A stretch of DNA of 64,000 nt from positions 1,984,001-2,048,000 of the forward strand of contig NC_039502.1 in NCBI RefSeq assembly GCF_003590095.1, read 5' to 3'. Below are positions 36,177-49,940 of this stretch, piece after piece. The translations under genes and the position numbers were made by a program. The notes under the pieces were generated by a model. That model had not been told where the DNA came from. It worked only from the letters and a program-made list of their open reading frames with translations, and made no database searches. This stretch comes from Trichoplusia ni (lineage: Eukaryota; Arthropoda; Insecta; Lepidoptera; Noctuidae). Numbering within the stretch: position 1 is the stretch's first letter; every line of letters begins with the position of its first letter.

Positions 36177-39048
36177 TCATAATTATACCTGCTGAATAAA
36201 ACTGTAGAAAATAATTATTTATTATCTCTTATCAGGAGGCCATGACGAAACTATTATAGGACCCCATTAAAGGAACCCTTGTCGAAATGAATAATTGTGT
36301 ATATCCGTTTAAAACACCGGAGAAATTGCGTGAAATAAATAATTTATTATTTGTGTGTTAATGTAAGTTATACTAAATGACGTGTTAAATGTAAAAAGTG
36401 AGAAAGTTTATTTGACTGTCTAACTTGTACAGTCGTAGACAAAATATTGAAGATTTTACGACCAGCCAATTTTTTTATAAATTAACTTTAGAATATTAAG
36501 TTAAGATTACTTAGCTTCAAAAAGCAAATAGATAATATAGTATTATAAATGCTAATGCTACAAAATCTGTAATTTAACTTAACATTTCAAACTAAAATAT
36601 TTGTTATCCTTAATCCTCTTTGGAAATATTGGGTATTTGTAAGTATTAATTATTAATTTCAAGAGATAACCTCTATTATTACATAGTTATTTTTTTCCTT
36701 AAAACAGAGTTAAGTTTGTTTATGATGATTATCTATACCCGACTGTACTATCACAACCCTTTCTTTAACACGACTTTAACAAATTGCAGTCAGCAGCTGT
36801 ATTTTTTATGAACATAAATAGAAATAAATTCCCCATACATTTGTAGCATTGACAAAATAGTTTGAAGGTTTCGAAGAGAAATTGTCAAATCATCCCGCAG
36901 TTGGCGTATTGTGAATACGTTTGACTGATCACCTTTTGCCAACAGCCCTTGGGTCCCTACGGAGTGATTAATCTAACGCAATTACTTCAGATATTCAGTT
37001 ATTTATTTCTAAGGAATATTGACATGTCTAATGTGAAAGAATTGTATTTCAATTATACGTAAAATTGAAATTTTGTGAGAATATCTCGAACAATATTGAT
37101 TGTCAGCGAAATTCTATAGGTAAAATAAAATTATATAGTCGTTAGAAGAACGTAATAAATTACCTTTAACACCACCAAGTTAATTTAATAAGTATGAGAG
37201 GATAATGTCTAATAAGTTCGCCTTACCAATAAACAAGTTATCGAACAAAACTACTAAAACCTAACTAATAAGTGTGTTTCCCAAGTATTTGTAGGTAAAG
37301 CCCAACTAACGAAGTTGGCTAAAGTGTAATTTTGATAGCAATATCTGTTAGTAAATACGATCCAAGTCTTAGAGACATTCAACTATTAATTCCTCGAAAA
37401 TTATCTGTTAGGATGTCCCTCACACTCACACTACCCCAGGACACGATATAGAGATCGCCAGAAGGTTCACTTTGTACATAAACTTTTAAGACTTTTGAAG
37501 ATGGTAAATGTTTCGACTTTGATAAAAAGCTCTACTTATAAGTAATAACTATAAAATATACTTAAGAGGACAAGCTAATAATTTAACATGATTTGAAAGA
37601 GGCTCGCAGTTTGTCATTTCTTTTTATATTACTTAATTATATCACAAAGCTTATACAAAGACGTTTCTCAGGTACTTGGCCTCTTCCTCTTAGATTTTCG
37701 AAAACAAAATATAATCACCCAAAGCTACAACCAATGATTCTTCTGCACTTTCTATCACATGTACAAAAACTATTCTTTGAAAATTATCTGGCAAAGCTCT
37801 ACGCACACAGCTTCGTACACCTGTGTGGGTGGAGCCTGCATCTGTGTGCGTGCCGTGTCAGGTAACATCAGCTGTTGCGCGCGCGCAGCCCATATGACTT
37901 CAAGGACATCTTGTGGTACTTTTTTTCAATTCTCTAGAAATACTCGGATGTATGATAAGTAATTTGATGATTGTAGACACGCAAGTTTATCTATAAGCTG
38001 TTTATTATGTCTTGTGATTGGAAATGGTTTCTAGGAATAATAAAAAGTATTTATGATAATCTTACCAACGTAGTTAGGCTAGTCCTATGGGGGATCTAGC
38101 TAAGTAAAGTACACGATTTTAAGTTTAGATTGATGGATGTCGTACAGTCATCGTATGTAAGTATGTATGTACCTTGAAACAGTTCATATTCCTAAAAGCT
38201 CTCGTGTCAAGTTCTGACACTTCTGACTTAATGAATACTAATACGAATTGATCGATTGATTGAGGACTTCGTTATCCTTACTTGTGTTAGATACCAAGAA
38301 GACTGGACTTCTATAAGATTTTGGTAAAATGCAGGGTTCCTTATTACCTTACTTCACAAGTTTCACAACCAACGAATATAGCTTGTTACGAAATATTCTA
38401 AAGTTATGATATATTGTAAATTGTCATTGACACATGATTCTACTACTGTTATACTATACATGATACTCTCAACAATAATTATTTCAATAATTCAAATCGA
38501 CAAATCGACCTTACGCATTTGCGACTGACCAATATACATAAATAAACACTTAAAAGTCAAACAATTGATTAAAAAAACATTTTGCATAGTAATTACTATG
38601 GAAACGATATTAATGACGTATAGTTAATTATAGTCGATAATAATACGTCAAGTATTGAGCGTTGTGGTCACGCAAACCTGTGTCTATCTGCAAACGTGAT
38701 GTCACTCATGAATTACTAACCTTTTAAGCGTATGCGGCCCTGGTACCATAAATTAAATTCTTTCTATTTTATTATTGAGCTGAATGTTAGTAATTAAGAT
38801 AGGTTTGATTATATTATTTGTGTTCGAAGAAAATAAAAATAAATTGTTTTTATTAAAGTTGACATTTAACAAAACTGCAGATGGATTCTTATCAATCATT
38901 TAAAAATATTTTTTTATTAACAACACGCACGACAAGTGCTTCATTGCAAGTATGTGGTGAACCTACAAAATTGTATTAAGATTTACCACCAACATTATTT
39001 TTAAAACATGAACTTCAAAACCTTTAGATCTTACGAAAATCATCTAAA

Positions 39049-39180
39049 ATTACATCTCCCATCCTGTACACTTCGACACCTAAACAATACTCACACACCC
39101 ACACATACAAAACACGTGTTGCTTCAAGGATTTACTCAGCTGACTACACACACATGCACACAAACACAACACAAATAAAC
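39049..39180. repeat. CA-rich low-complexity tract
   Basis: Repeated CACACA/ACACAAACAC segments (for example ACTCACACACCCACACATAC and ACACACACATGCACACAAAC). This produces the artificial Cys/Val/His composition of the minus-strand frame at 39144-39407. Confidence 0.7.
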
Positions 39181-40822
39181 AAACACGCTGTATTTACACA
39201 ACTTAACTGAGCTTGTAGTTGTGTGCAGTCCGTATAGTAATGAGAGGGTTTCGAAAAAAGTACAAGAGATATAGGGTGGAGTGAGTGAGACGGGCTAAGC
39301 ATGTGATATGAAAGTTCTGCATGAGTGTGAGAAAGATGGGAATGTTTTATTTGTGCGCCCATCAAAACGTTCCTTTTTTGTAAAGCTCGCCGGGAGGCAA
39401 GGTGCACGAATGCATTCGATTTTTAAATTGTGACCTGAGTGATGTGTGACGTTCGGTCATTTCGAAGTACGTTTGATGTGAGTACTAGGAAGGCAGAGCG
39501 CTGAAGAGTTACAAATTACGCCAAGGATAAATGTCGTCTGACTAATCTGATACCGTTTATACACTTTATAATTATGATTTCCTGGTTATAGGGAAGATGA
39601 AAGGAACTTCCTCTCAGCTCGAGTTGTTATTAAATTAAAAGCAACTTGTTTTAATCGGCTCGTAAATGATAAGTCTAACTTTCATAATGTTTCTGCTTGA
39701 AACATTATTGCATTTAACTAGACGATTAACATTTAGCTTTACTGGATTTCTATAAATTGATTATACTTACTATAGATACTAGAACCAAGATGTAAAACTG
39801 AATATTCCTGTCTTATCTCTCGATTAGTATACATTAAAACTTTTACAAGTTTATTCTGGTGTATTACTACGCTAGTAAAGCACCAGTTATGAACGCGGGC
39901 AAGTTTTTCGTGTCGTCGTTTCCTAACCGGTTGACCGCTACAGAACTCGACACATTTTTAATCTTTGACGTCAAAGCTAAAGTTTAATAAGTTATATTTT
40001 TGATAACTTTTCCTAAAGTTGAGTCTGTAAAAGAAGTTTGGGTCAAGAGACTTTTAGCAATAACGACTTTAGAGTATTTTTAGATTATACCAATAAAACT
40101 AAGCAAATTGATCAAATGATAAAGTAAATTTTCCAACTTTTACAAATAATAATAAATAATCAATTAAAAAGCTTAGACAAAGATAAAAGAAATAAATGTT
40201 CTTATCTACAAAGCTCGCGACACAAGTACAACTACTAAAAAAGAAAAGCTTATTTTTAATTACAAATACAAACAACAATAAAAACCAATTTGCTTAGCAA
40301 CTAAATTAATTGAACGCGTAAAGATAGTAATAGTGCCTTTCATTCCGAGTGAAAAATAATAACAAATGTTTCTAGTAGCAAAGCAGTAACAAATTCTTTC
40401 TTTATTTAACAAACTTGATACTATAAATTGCTTCAGCAATAAATATGTTGGAGCTTTCTATACATGTAGTAACCTCGCCTTGCTTATCGACGTGACAATG
40501 TTTTATAAATACTGTTAAAGTATCTAAATTAATTGTGCATTTCTTAACAGGTAGTATCTTAATTGTGCACCTTTCACCTTTCGCCGTAACCCTGTATGCA
40601 GCAGCTGCCCAACTTATGAGTCAGTTGAATTGATTACTTGTATTATTTAACAATAGAGTCATATTTCGTGTTGTTGCTAGGCTTATGTCAGCCAATTAAA
40701 GCTGTTCGGATATATTTAATGTTAAGTCCTTTAGTGTACTTTGTAATGATTATCTGACAACCTTCTCACTTAGAAGCTTACATCAAATGGAATGACTATA
40801 GCTATAGTAGCGCCATCTATTG

Positions 40823-40873
40823 AATTCTATTGCTAGACTAATTGATCAGTCGCATTCTGTGTGCAATAGAATT
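40823..40873. repeat. 11-bp inverted repeat
   Basis: AATTCTATTGC (40823-40833) and GCAATAGAATT (40863-40873) are exact reverse complements with a 29-base spacer. It lies next to TAGCGCCATCTAT, a motif often seen in moth repeats, so this may be a decayed foldback element. Confidence 0.45.
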
Positions 40874-41587
40874 TGTTTATTAAATAGGTCAAGAATATTC
40901 ATCAGATAACGCCGCATTTATTGAATACTAGTACTGTTATACAAAGGTTTCAAAATGCAACGATTTTTTATACAGCTACTCGAATTTAAACAAAACATAT
41001 TTTGAGTGACGTCAAGTTACTAGAAAGCCATTACTCCAAATGCTAAGAAGTAGGTTAGACTCCAATAACCAGGGTTCTAGGAACGAACTGCCCTAAACTG
41101 CTCATTTGGTCGTCGTAAAACTGTAAATGATTATGACTGGAAGGAAACAATGCAGTTAACCTTTATACTAAGAGTTATAACTTCGACAGTTACTGAGACT
41201 AATTTGAAATAACATCACGAAATATAACTAATACTTAAGTATTGTAAAACGAATTGCTTCTGTTTAAGTTAGTGCATCAAGGGTTGTTGTACTTGGAGTG
41301 TATTCGTGTCCTTACATTTTATACCTATAATTAAGTCATCAATATGACGATCAAGTCTCATTAGTGGTCATACAATGTCACCTAAACTCATCAATTTTAA
41401 ATGCAGTGAAATTTTCAAATTGATAACAAATTACAGCATGTTTCTGATCGAAATCGGGCCTAATCATTTTCTCACATCGAGGCTCGACCGACAATCATAT
41501 CCCAAAATTCCATGCTATCATGAATACGTCGGCATTTCCTCGCATACCAGCATTACGTATTTAAACCGATTGATCACACTACAGCTG

Positions 41588-41730
41588 TTCCCATCAGCTG
41601 ATCACGCACACAGGCGCGCGTGCACGCACACAGCGCGTGCGCCGGTGTGCGGGAGTCCGAGGCCGTAAGGGCAAAAAAAGTGGGAACCCGTCTGACGGGC
41701 CCGCTTTTGTGCATCCGCTGGTGAGACATA
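41588..41730. other. CpG-rich patch with Z-DNA-prone core
   Basis: Position 41605-41655 is nearly all alternating purine-pyrimidine (ACGCACACAGGCGCGCGTGC then ACGCACACAGCGCGTGCGCC). A GC-rich segment follows, containing GACGGGCCCGC and a donor-like CTGGTGAGA near 41720. Composition is far from the surrounding DNA. Frames on both strands cross it with incompatible peptides, so coding is unproven. It could be a promoter or noncoding first exon, or a CpG-rich simple-sequence island. Confidence 0.4.
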
Positions 41731-42202
41731 GAGTAGGTAGCAGTCAGATGGGTGGGTGCTTTGACAATAGGTGCTATTGATCGTAATCTATAGATAACTT
41801 GTAATTTAACAATCACTGTAATTCAAAGACACCACAGGCTTAAGCTTCTTTAATTTTCGCAGAAGGCTGATTGTAACAAAATTAATATTTTAATTTAGGA
41901 CTAAAAAACGATTTAGATATTGACATCAGTATATATACCTAATTCTTTAAATTAAAGATCATGTTTCCTTCACGGCTTCTTCAAACTGGTTTCCTTATAA
42001 ACAATGCCAAGCCTGAATCTTAAGATTTAACCTTTCAACCTCAAGTTCTTATACATTTTCCATATCCACCCTCAGAAGCAAAATAAGTCTCTCGTCCGGG
42101 AAAGGTCCTTCTTGCTAGACTTTTCTCAAGCCTTGTAGATGCAACAATACCAACCTAATCTTTGGCCGTGTACCATTTTTTTCGTTTTCATGCCCTCTGT
42201 GA

Positions 42203-42463
42203 ATGTTTTACAACGTATGTCCGAGGTATAGTGATTTCGGTACCTGCTTCGCCCGTACGATGGAGCGTGAAGCTTCGTCCAAGTGCGACCACGCGAAATC
42301 CTGCCCCAACACAATTAGTTTAGGGAGGACCAAAAACAAAAGTATGATATGCAGGTTAAATGTGGATGTTAATCTATTTACTATTTTTATATTTTGGGCC
42401 TTTAAGTTCTGTATAAAGAACCATAGGCGAGGTCAACCAGAGAAAGAATATGCTAATAGTTAA
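42203..42463 (+). other. GC-rich patch with open frames on both strands
   Basis: The plus strand carries an 86-codon frame beginning MFYNVCPRY with four cysteines in its first 35 residues, then an A/T-rich tail. The minus strand over the same bases has two protein-like frames. One fits a 57-nt, 19-codon exon at 42244-42300 flanked by an AG acceptor (GGGGCAG) and a GTACCG donor, coding DFAWSHLDEASRSIVRAKQ. Both readings are possible; only comparison with related species could choose. It may also be a fragment of an unrecognised transposon. Confidence 0.22.
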
Positions 42464-45400
42464 AAAGAATCACTTGTTCTAAAAAGAAGTCTTCTTATTT
42501 CTCCGTATGAAAATGTAGCCAATTTCCAAGGTATATCTGAAAGTTCATTAGTAAAGTAATTAACTTTGATGGTGAAAGAGTCCAAGGTGTATCTTCTCAA
42601 TCGGACTTACGTATGACATGCACGAAGAAATACGAAGAAATACAGATTTCTAGAATTTCACATTCTTCCCTTGATACCTAAGATAGATAGATATTCTTGA
42701 AATATGGTCCTAAGGACTTTATTGCTTTTCATATTTCATTTCTATGATAGAATTTTTACTCACTTTCTGACAATTTAGTACAGTATTAAATTGATGAGTA
42801 GGACCTGCTAAACACTGTTTTAATATATTTATCGATACCTACTACCAACCAAAACATTTTATCACATCATGATAAAAGTAATATTTCTATAAAAAAATAA
42901 AAAAAATAACACTTATCTAGTAGTATAATATACATTAAACAAAAATAAATCATTTTACTTCAACATCACAGGGTCAAAAGCTCAAAGTCGTCACCGCTGC
43001 TTCCAAAAGCAGCACAATTACACCGACAAAGCTCTTAAAGCTAAGAAATAAGGTTGAAAATCGCCTGTCATACTTCCAGCAACTAACTAGCGCCCATCGA
43101 TCGGGATCAAATGAACACATGTATATTATAATCATTCATTAGCTGGACTTAAACTCGGATTATGATAAGTCTCGGCCAGACAGAGTAAACAAAGGGATTT
43201 TAATTATGAGTTAATGTACGCCGACATACCTCATACCTACATACATACAGTGAAAAGGAGGTTGTGAAATGTGAAGTCAAAAATCGAAAATGAGTGAAGT
43301 TTTGTTTTCCAATGTATTCATGATCAAAATGTTTTAACATTGTAGCATGTAGGCCTAAAAAACTTGCAAAGTATTTATTTTCTGGCACTAAAAATGCAAC
43401 TATAATCAGCTAAGGACATTTAAGCTTGTGGAATAGTTGCGATTTAAGAAGAAACATTACATTTTGTTACGAATAGACTTTTACTCAAAGACGTTAGATT
43501 TTACTTTCGAGTTGCACATGGAGATGCTCTTCCCGTGTAAATTGAGCTTGGTTAGCCACTCTACATAGACAAATAAACATGTTTATTACATAACCAAAAC
43601 ATTCCAGAAGGTTCCAGTGATCTACTAACATTTATACGACTGTACCCTCGATACAAATTATCAGCATGAGGTTCTATTAGACCCACTTAAGCTAACTATA
43701 AACTAAATCAAGCAAATTCCACCATTCATCATGTATCCCTTATTTTGCCCAATTACGTGGCACATCAAGGGAATTCAATAGACATTTTGATGTCGAAATG
43801 GGTTTAAATTGAACTCGAGCCCAATTACTGCATGGAGGCAAATTGTTATCGTATTACTTGATAACGTCGATATCGAAGGCTTCTAGCTGACGTTACGGCG
43901 TTTTGACCCCGGATCATCAGTGATGTGGATGGCAGGAGATGCTTTAGATGGATCCGGGGAACTCCAGCATTATAGGATAGAGAGTTGTGGTGAATCTAGT
44001 AGTGAATTCTGAAATGTTAGTCATAAAGATGTGAATACTAGAGTGATTGCCATATTTTGGCACACGCCTGTTTCCTAATAATAGTGATAACTAAATACTT
44101 GACACAATTTTGCTTTGAAAAATAAAAAGGAATTTAGCGTAATAAGAAAAAACTCCAAAGAGGGCATGAAGATATTGTATAACGTAATATTTAGTTTTCA
44201 AGACACACGCGTATTATACACGAATTAATAAGTAATTAAACCAGTTTGCGAATGTGCCTACCCTTCAGCTATACTATACTTACCGCAATACCACATCCAC
44301 TTCCTTCGTGCATCGTTGGCATCGCGACCCATCCACACACAGCGCATATTTCATACGTCACGCGATCACCGTATCATTGCTAAGTATAAAACTGTACACC
44401 TCATTGTGGAACTAAATCGATTTTTATAAACTGTTGCGAACTTTATGTAACGATATTTATGGTGAACTGGAGGTTCCACGAAGCAGTTTTTATTGTAGGA
44501 GGGAGCTAAGTATTCGCGTTTACTGGGCATTGCAATAGCTGTTAGTTGACGTTTTATAATTTAGGTTTTGTCACATTTCTGTTATGAAGACTTGGTTACG
44601 TAAGTATGTAGGTTAGAGAAAGGTTATCTAAGAGTCTTTTTAAAAGAGGTTTTAGGTATGAAGAAGTATTTCAAATATTTTTTTACACCAATGCGTGTAG
44701 TAAACGCAAAAATCGTTTTTTTCTTTCTTAGGTAGAAGCTACCTTTAAATCATAACATTTAATCAAATAAAATTACTTTAAAAAGTAAGTAATTAGCATA
44801 GTTTTCCGTGACTCTATCTCGGAAAACATTTCAAAATCCACCACAACAATTGCCACTAACGTCATGTAGCTACACTATACATTAAAAAAATAACATGATA
44901 ATTAATAAAAACTAAAAATACAACATCTTCGCGCCTTTAGATCTGTATCGGCGTCATAAATATGGCCACACAAAGCTGAAACATACCGACACACCGGCAC
45001 ACATAGCTTCCTCTGTACAATTTAAACAATTAAATTTATGATAACTTTAGACAATACAATTATTACTGTTATAAGTATTACAAGTGCGTTGGCCCAAACG
45101 TTTAGATAATTAGTTTTTATTTTAATTAGACATAATGCTTCTGTTTTAATTTTATTGTTTTACAAACACTTTAGGATGTTTTTAGTGGAATATTTTGTTA
45201 TAGTGCCTATAAAATGTATATTTAGACATAGTTAAAACATGTAGTAACAAGTTTCGTTAATTTTGTCTGTATGTATGTTTATAAGATGATATAATTATGA
45301 TACACTTTTATACCAGGGTCACATATGAGAAAAGATATGACTGAGACACATCGAAAATAATAAACATAAATATATTTTTCAAAGTTTTCAAAATTGTTAT

Positions 45401-48400
45401 AACGTACCAGGGCTGTAGCTTTGGAAAGAGGTGTTGCTATTACATAAAACTAGGCACTCAAATTTAATATATCAAGTCCCGTGCCCCAATTACGTCACAA
45501 TAATTATTTACGACTGTCAAGTCCGTTTTGATTATGTTATTTACAAACGTTTCGCGTGTCCCTGTGTTCCGTAGGTATTTACATAGTTGACAACGTACAA
45601 TATGAATGTGATTCATTAATAATATTGTATTTGATGGCTTTATTCGGTTTTGTGTTTGTCTTTAGAAAGTGTTGGTTTTATTGAGGGTAATGATAAAAAA
45701 AAACTTTTATAAGAATCCAATTTTTTATTTTTATAGGTGAGGAAGGTCATACAATTTATGAAGAATAATCTATAAACCTATGTTTGATTCTTTAACTAAA
45801 CGGGAAACACGATAGATTCAATCTTATTTAATTCTAAAAATTATATTTGAGTCTAAAAAGTTAGATGATAATACCTACCTTAGAAATAAACACCGCAATA
45901 AAGAAAAAACACAGACACCTCAAACAATCTAGGTATCACACAAACAAAACATTTAAAAGCAATGTAAATGCGCCCGGAGCCGCGTGCGGAGCCTAGTGTA
46001 ATTAAAAGTAAGGTAAACGTCCCACGACGTCACGCAATGTGCATAAAAACGTAAATTATTAATGACTCTTTGAAGGCGATATCATTAATCCTGTGGCTTT
46101 ACCGGTGTGGCTATTAAACCAGCGGTTTTAATATACCTAACCATATTTTCTGCCTACTGGGTGCAGTTGCTAAATGATTAGCTGTAGTTTTGGTTAAACT
46201 GAGTATTCGTAAATTTTGATTGTTCAAGCCTGGCTTGGATGTTTATTTAACATTCCATAAGAGGAAAAATTGCAAAAACCAATGTATTTTTCTAGAGCTC
46301 AAAAAACCATATACCTCATTTATAGTGATGTAAAAACAAAGATTTAGTTAAGTTTTACCAGACGTATGATGTTCAGCAAACTAAACACAAACAAGTATTG
46401 AAACATATCTGCTATATAAAAACTACAACATTCAACTCTTTCATAAAATAAAGCAAAACATTTAACTAATTCATGAGATCGCTCGCTTCGTGGCCTCGCG
46501 TCGGAAAAGCTAAAAATCAGTTAAGATGAGGTGTGCGATAGCGCGGCGATGACTGGGACGAGGAGACAGACTTATACAACATTTATCAACTTATTAATGA
46601 TACGGGGTAGCGTCGGGAAAACAGCCACAGAGATATGAAGCTGATCATTAAATTTTGAAAGATTTTTTCTTAAGCATTATGTGACTATTTGTTCATAAAG
46701 ACGAATGAATGAAAATGAAAAATCATTTTCACTTTTCTAGAGTTTTAGGTACCAAAAATCAATGTTCTAAAATTACAAAATGGGTAATATATCTCTTAAG
46801 TCGAATTTAAACGAAATAAGTATCCACAATAGGAAAGCTTAGGTACTTTCGCCATTTTATGAAGCACGTCTAGTTGAGCTAACATTGTCACTAAGTATAT
46901 TAATATGTAAGAGAATCAACGGAAACACTTGTTCCTAAGTTATGACATGTTATTTTAGTGGTCGACATAAAAAATCGAATACAATTAGTTTTAAAGGAAG
47001 TGTAAGAAAGGTGCGGTCAAGCTTATAAGGTATTTTAGCGCTACTCTTGACATAACTTATTCAAGTTAATAAAAATGTTATGGAACAGCTGTTTTCGCCG
47101 CGAAGACCATGTAATGTAGCGAAAGCTTTCACAAACCATTTGGATGTTTACACCTTTTTGTTATTAATTGTAATTTATAGTTAAAAATATAACATGAAAT
47201 TGTTAAAAGGGCCCACGTTTCTTACCTAAGTACCGACTAGTTTTTTTGTGCAATAAAGTTCACTACAGCAGTCATTTTTTTAGAGTAATTTTCAAGCTAT
47301 TAACAAAATGCTTCGCTATATTTCATATAGGCTGGTAATAAACTTTCGGCTTGAACTAAAAGGCGATTAAAGGAGCCATAATTCATATTTTTTCAAAACA
47401 TGCAACAATTTAACAAACTGTTCTGCTGACTATACGTCTTAATACCTGGCGTTATATTGAGTCATTTGGTATCTAAACGGACAGACATTTACCTCAACTA
47501 TTTATTTTAACATTTTTAAAAGAGCATATTACCATTTCAAGTTTTTTTTACATCTTTTTAATTTAGTTATCTTAAATAAGTGGCCAACTTACTTCCATGT
47601 CCACGTGTGTATTATTATTATATGCACATAATTATGACTATCTTTTTATTGTATTGGCCCAAAGTCGATAAAAAACTCATAACGATAATAAACTTTCACG
47701 TGACAACTAGTTACGTGAAGGACAGACTTTCGGTTACCGTTACAACGTAAATTTATTGGGTTTAAAAAGGTAGATATCTATCTATCTATCTCTATCGACT
47801 CTAATATCGATATTAACATATTATCGCATAGGAATGACGGCGCGTACAAGTATCTTAGAAGAAAGAACCGTACTCCCAACTGACTCTACATTTTCCTTCT
47901 CAACGTATTTCTCATTATCATTTCCGCAAACTACTTCTCATATTTGAAGTGTTCTTTTTAAGCCATAAAAACTTCGTTTTCGTATAAAAATATAGACATA
48001 AGTAGTCTTTGTGCCAAACTCACCAAGGAGAACGTGTCAACCATATGCAAAAGTTCCAACGGAAAGTTGACGTCATAAATGGGCACTATATTAACCAACT
48101 TTTAGATCGCTATCGTCTCAAAACTAGTTTTAGTCTTCATTAACTTTATCAGGAACCTTAAAAATTACATTACCGAGTATCAAAGAAAATCTCGTGTGAA
48201 AAACTATAAAAGCTTGTAAGGTAAAAGCACCAACAATCGTCCCTCACATATTTACTTTCGCGTTTAACACGAACCTCCCCTATAAACACGATACTTTGTT
48301 TACACACAGACAAACAAATTAACTACTAACAATATGTTGGTAACATGTCGCTATTATTAACTATCTCATTTTTTTTTCTTTTATATTCACGTACGGTAAT

Positions 48401-49317
48401 CTGAGACATGTGGCTTACCGAAAATAGGTCGAATATGTGCGGAGGGTGACGACACCTATTATGAGATACTAGTTCTTTATGGTAATTTTTATATAAGTGA
48501 GAACATAAAGAAGCGATAACGCGTATTATTCAAATGTAGGGAAAATATAATATCTCTTTTAGTATGGCAATAATGGTTCTTCGAATGTTTGCATTTGATA
48601 CCAATATAAGGAGGGTGGTTTTATTTAATTGCGCTTCTGAATTATACGAAATACCTGTTTTATTTTTAACCATCTTGATGCTTGAGCATTATATTATTTA
48701 CTTGAAAGACACTTCCATCACATGTACTTAGTTCCGAATAACTTTCAACAACTTCATTATTCACAATACACACGCATAGTACCTACCCTATCACATTACT
48801 CACACAAATTTAATCAGTAAACGCAATAATAAATCACCGACATCACGAATGAAATCTAAACTAAGTTCAAAGTGAAACTTAATTAAAAACAAATCATGGA
48901 CGACAAGTGTGGAGTGTACCACGTCTCTTAGGGTCAAAGAACGCTGTTTTGTCAGTTAACCAGATTAAGTTATTTTTTACTGTTTACTCTAACTAGGTTT
49001 GTATGAATTACTTTAAGATGGGATGAGATAGGGTTTAGATTTAATGAAACACTTCGGTGGTGGAGCTCACATAATTTGTTTTATATGTAATTTTGGTGTG
49101 TTTTGCTCAGGAATAAACATTTATTTATTTATGTACACACAACAAACACAGAGTAAAACACGTAAAAAAAGAAAAACACCGAAAGTACATTATAAAGATA
49201 TATTTTACAATAAATGTGTATTTAGCTGTACTGATTTCAAGTTTCTTAAAATATTGCAAGTCCACGTAAATTGAGCGATAGTTTTATTATTGAACACAAC
49301 ACAAAGTAAATGTTGTC
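42464..49317. other. AT-rich noncoding DNA
   Basis: Nearly 7 kb without a supportable gene or recognised transposon. A GC-richer patch lies at 46478-46570. A four-unit TATC microsatellite at 47775-47790 and an AGATAGATAGATA run at 42684-42696 are the only simple repeats noted. Confidence 0.6.
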
Positions 49318-49475
49318 TGCACGAATAGCCCAGTGGTAGAGGCTACCATGCTCAAACCCAAAGTGCGCGACGTATCGCGGATTCTATGCCCACGTAGTAC
49401 AAGCATTTGTGTGATCTACGAATGCTTGTTCCGAGTCTTCGAGCGACTTGAATGTTTGTGAAACACACAAAGATT
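49318..49475 (+). mobile_element. tRNA-derived SINE
   Basis: A perfect A box TAGCCCAGTGG (49326-49336), a degenerate B box around GGATTCTATGCCC (49379-49391), then CCCACGTAGTACAAGCATTT, GTGTGATCTACGAATGCTTG and TTCCGAGTCT. These are the hallmarks of a tRNA-headed lepidopteran SINE, with the CAAGCATT/AATGCTTG dyad just after the head. The same family occurs in reverse at 17838. The 3' tail is short or lost. Confidence 0.8.
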
Positions 49476-49940
49476 AAATTCATTAGTACAGCTTTCAAAG
49501 AATAATAAAGTATTCAGCTATTAGACGTATTTTTAGGCTTCAAGCGTCATCCTATTAAATAAGAATCCGATAAATATACAAATAACACACCACGACCCAA
49601 CTCCACATGCAAAAATAAATAAAGCTGAAATTCAAAAATTTCGAATAACAGTAACAACAAACCGTTTCGCTAAGTGAAACCGCTGAAGCAATTTTAATGA
49701 AATTAAAAACGGCAAAGGATGCGCGGTATTTTTCAGCCTGGAAAATTAACCCTCTTCACTCGAACGAATAATGCTAGTTAATTATACTAGCAATTTGTGA
49801 AGCCGGCCTGGATCCAGCCACGAATTATTCTTACTTATATCATCGTTAGATCTCTCTTATATTGATTTAATTAACTATTAGGTATTTGATTTATTTGCAA
49901 CTGCTAATAAACATAAGTCTATCTATACCTTACTTACAAA
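49476..49940. other. AT-rich noncoding DNA
   Basis: No gene or recognised repeat. Confidence 0.55.

Larger units (their letters stand above)
31568..42202. other. Long AT-rich noncoding stretch
   Basis: Over 10 kb with no gene I can support. Only the 18-bp hairpin (32152), a Helitron end (36135), CA-rich tracts (39049-39180), a short dyad (40823) and the CpG-rich patch (41588) stand out. Short frames at 31848, 33-35 kb, 37.6-38.0 kb, 39.1-39.4 kb and 41.4-41.8 kb are either repeat-driven (CA/TG tracts giving His/Thr/Cys/Val) or chance. Confidence 0.55.

Noticed and set aside
39144..39407. 87-codon minus-strand frame with Cys/Val-rich end
   Set aside because: Composition is produced by CA/TG simple repeats.
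41050..41066. Insect telomere repeat (TTAGG)n
   Set aside because: Only isolated TAGGTTAG-like words occur; no tandem TTAGG.
41375..41668. 97-codon plus-strand frame, and overlapping 80-codon minus-strand frame
   Set aside because: Both cross the CpG-rich repeat-like patch, their peptides are mutually incompatible, and neither has a domain or splice support.
49326..49391. tRNA gene
   Set aside because: A and B boxes are present but the cloverleaf is not complete and the downstream block is the SINE body; a SINE head, not a tRNA gene.
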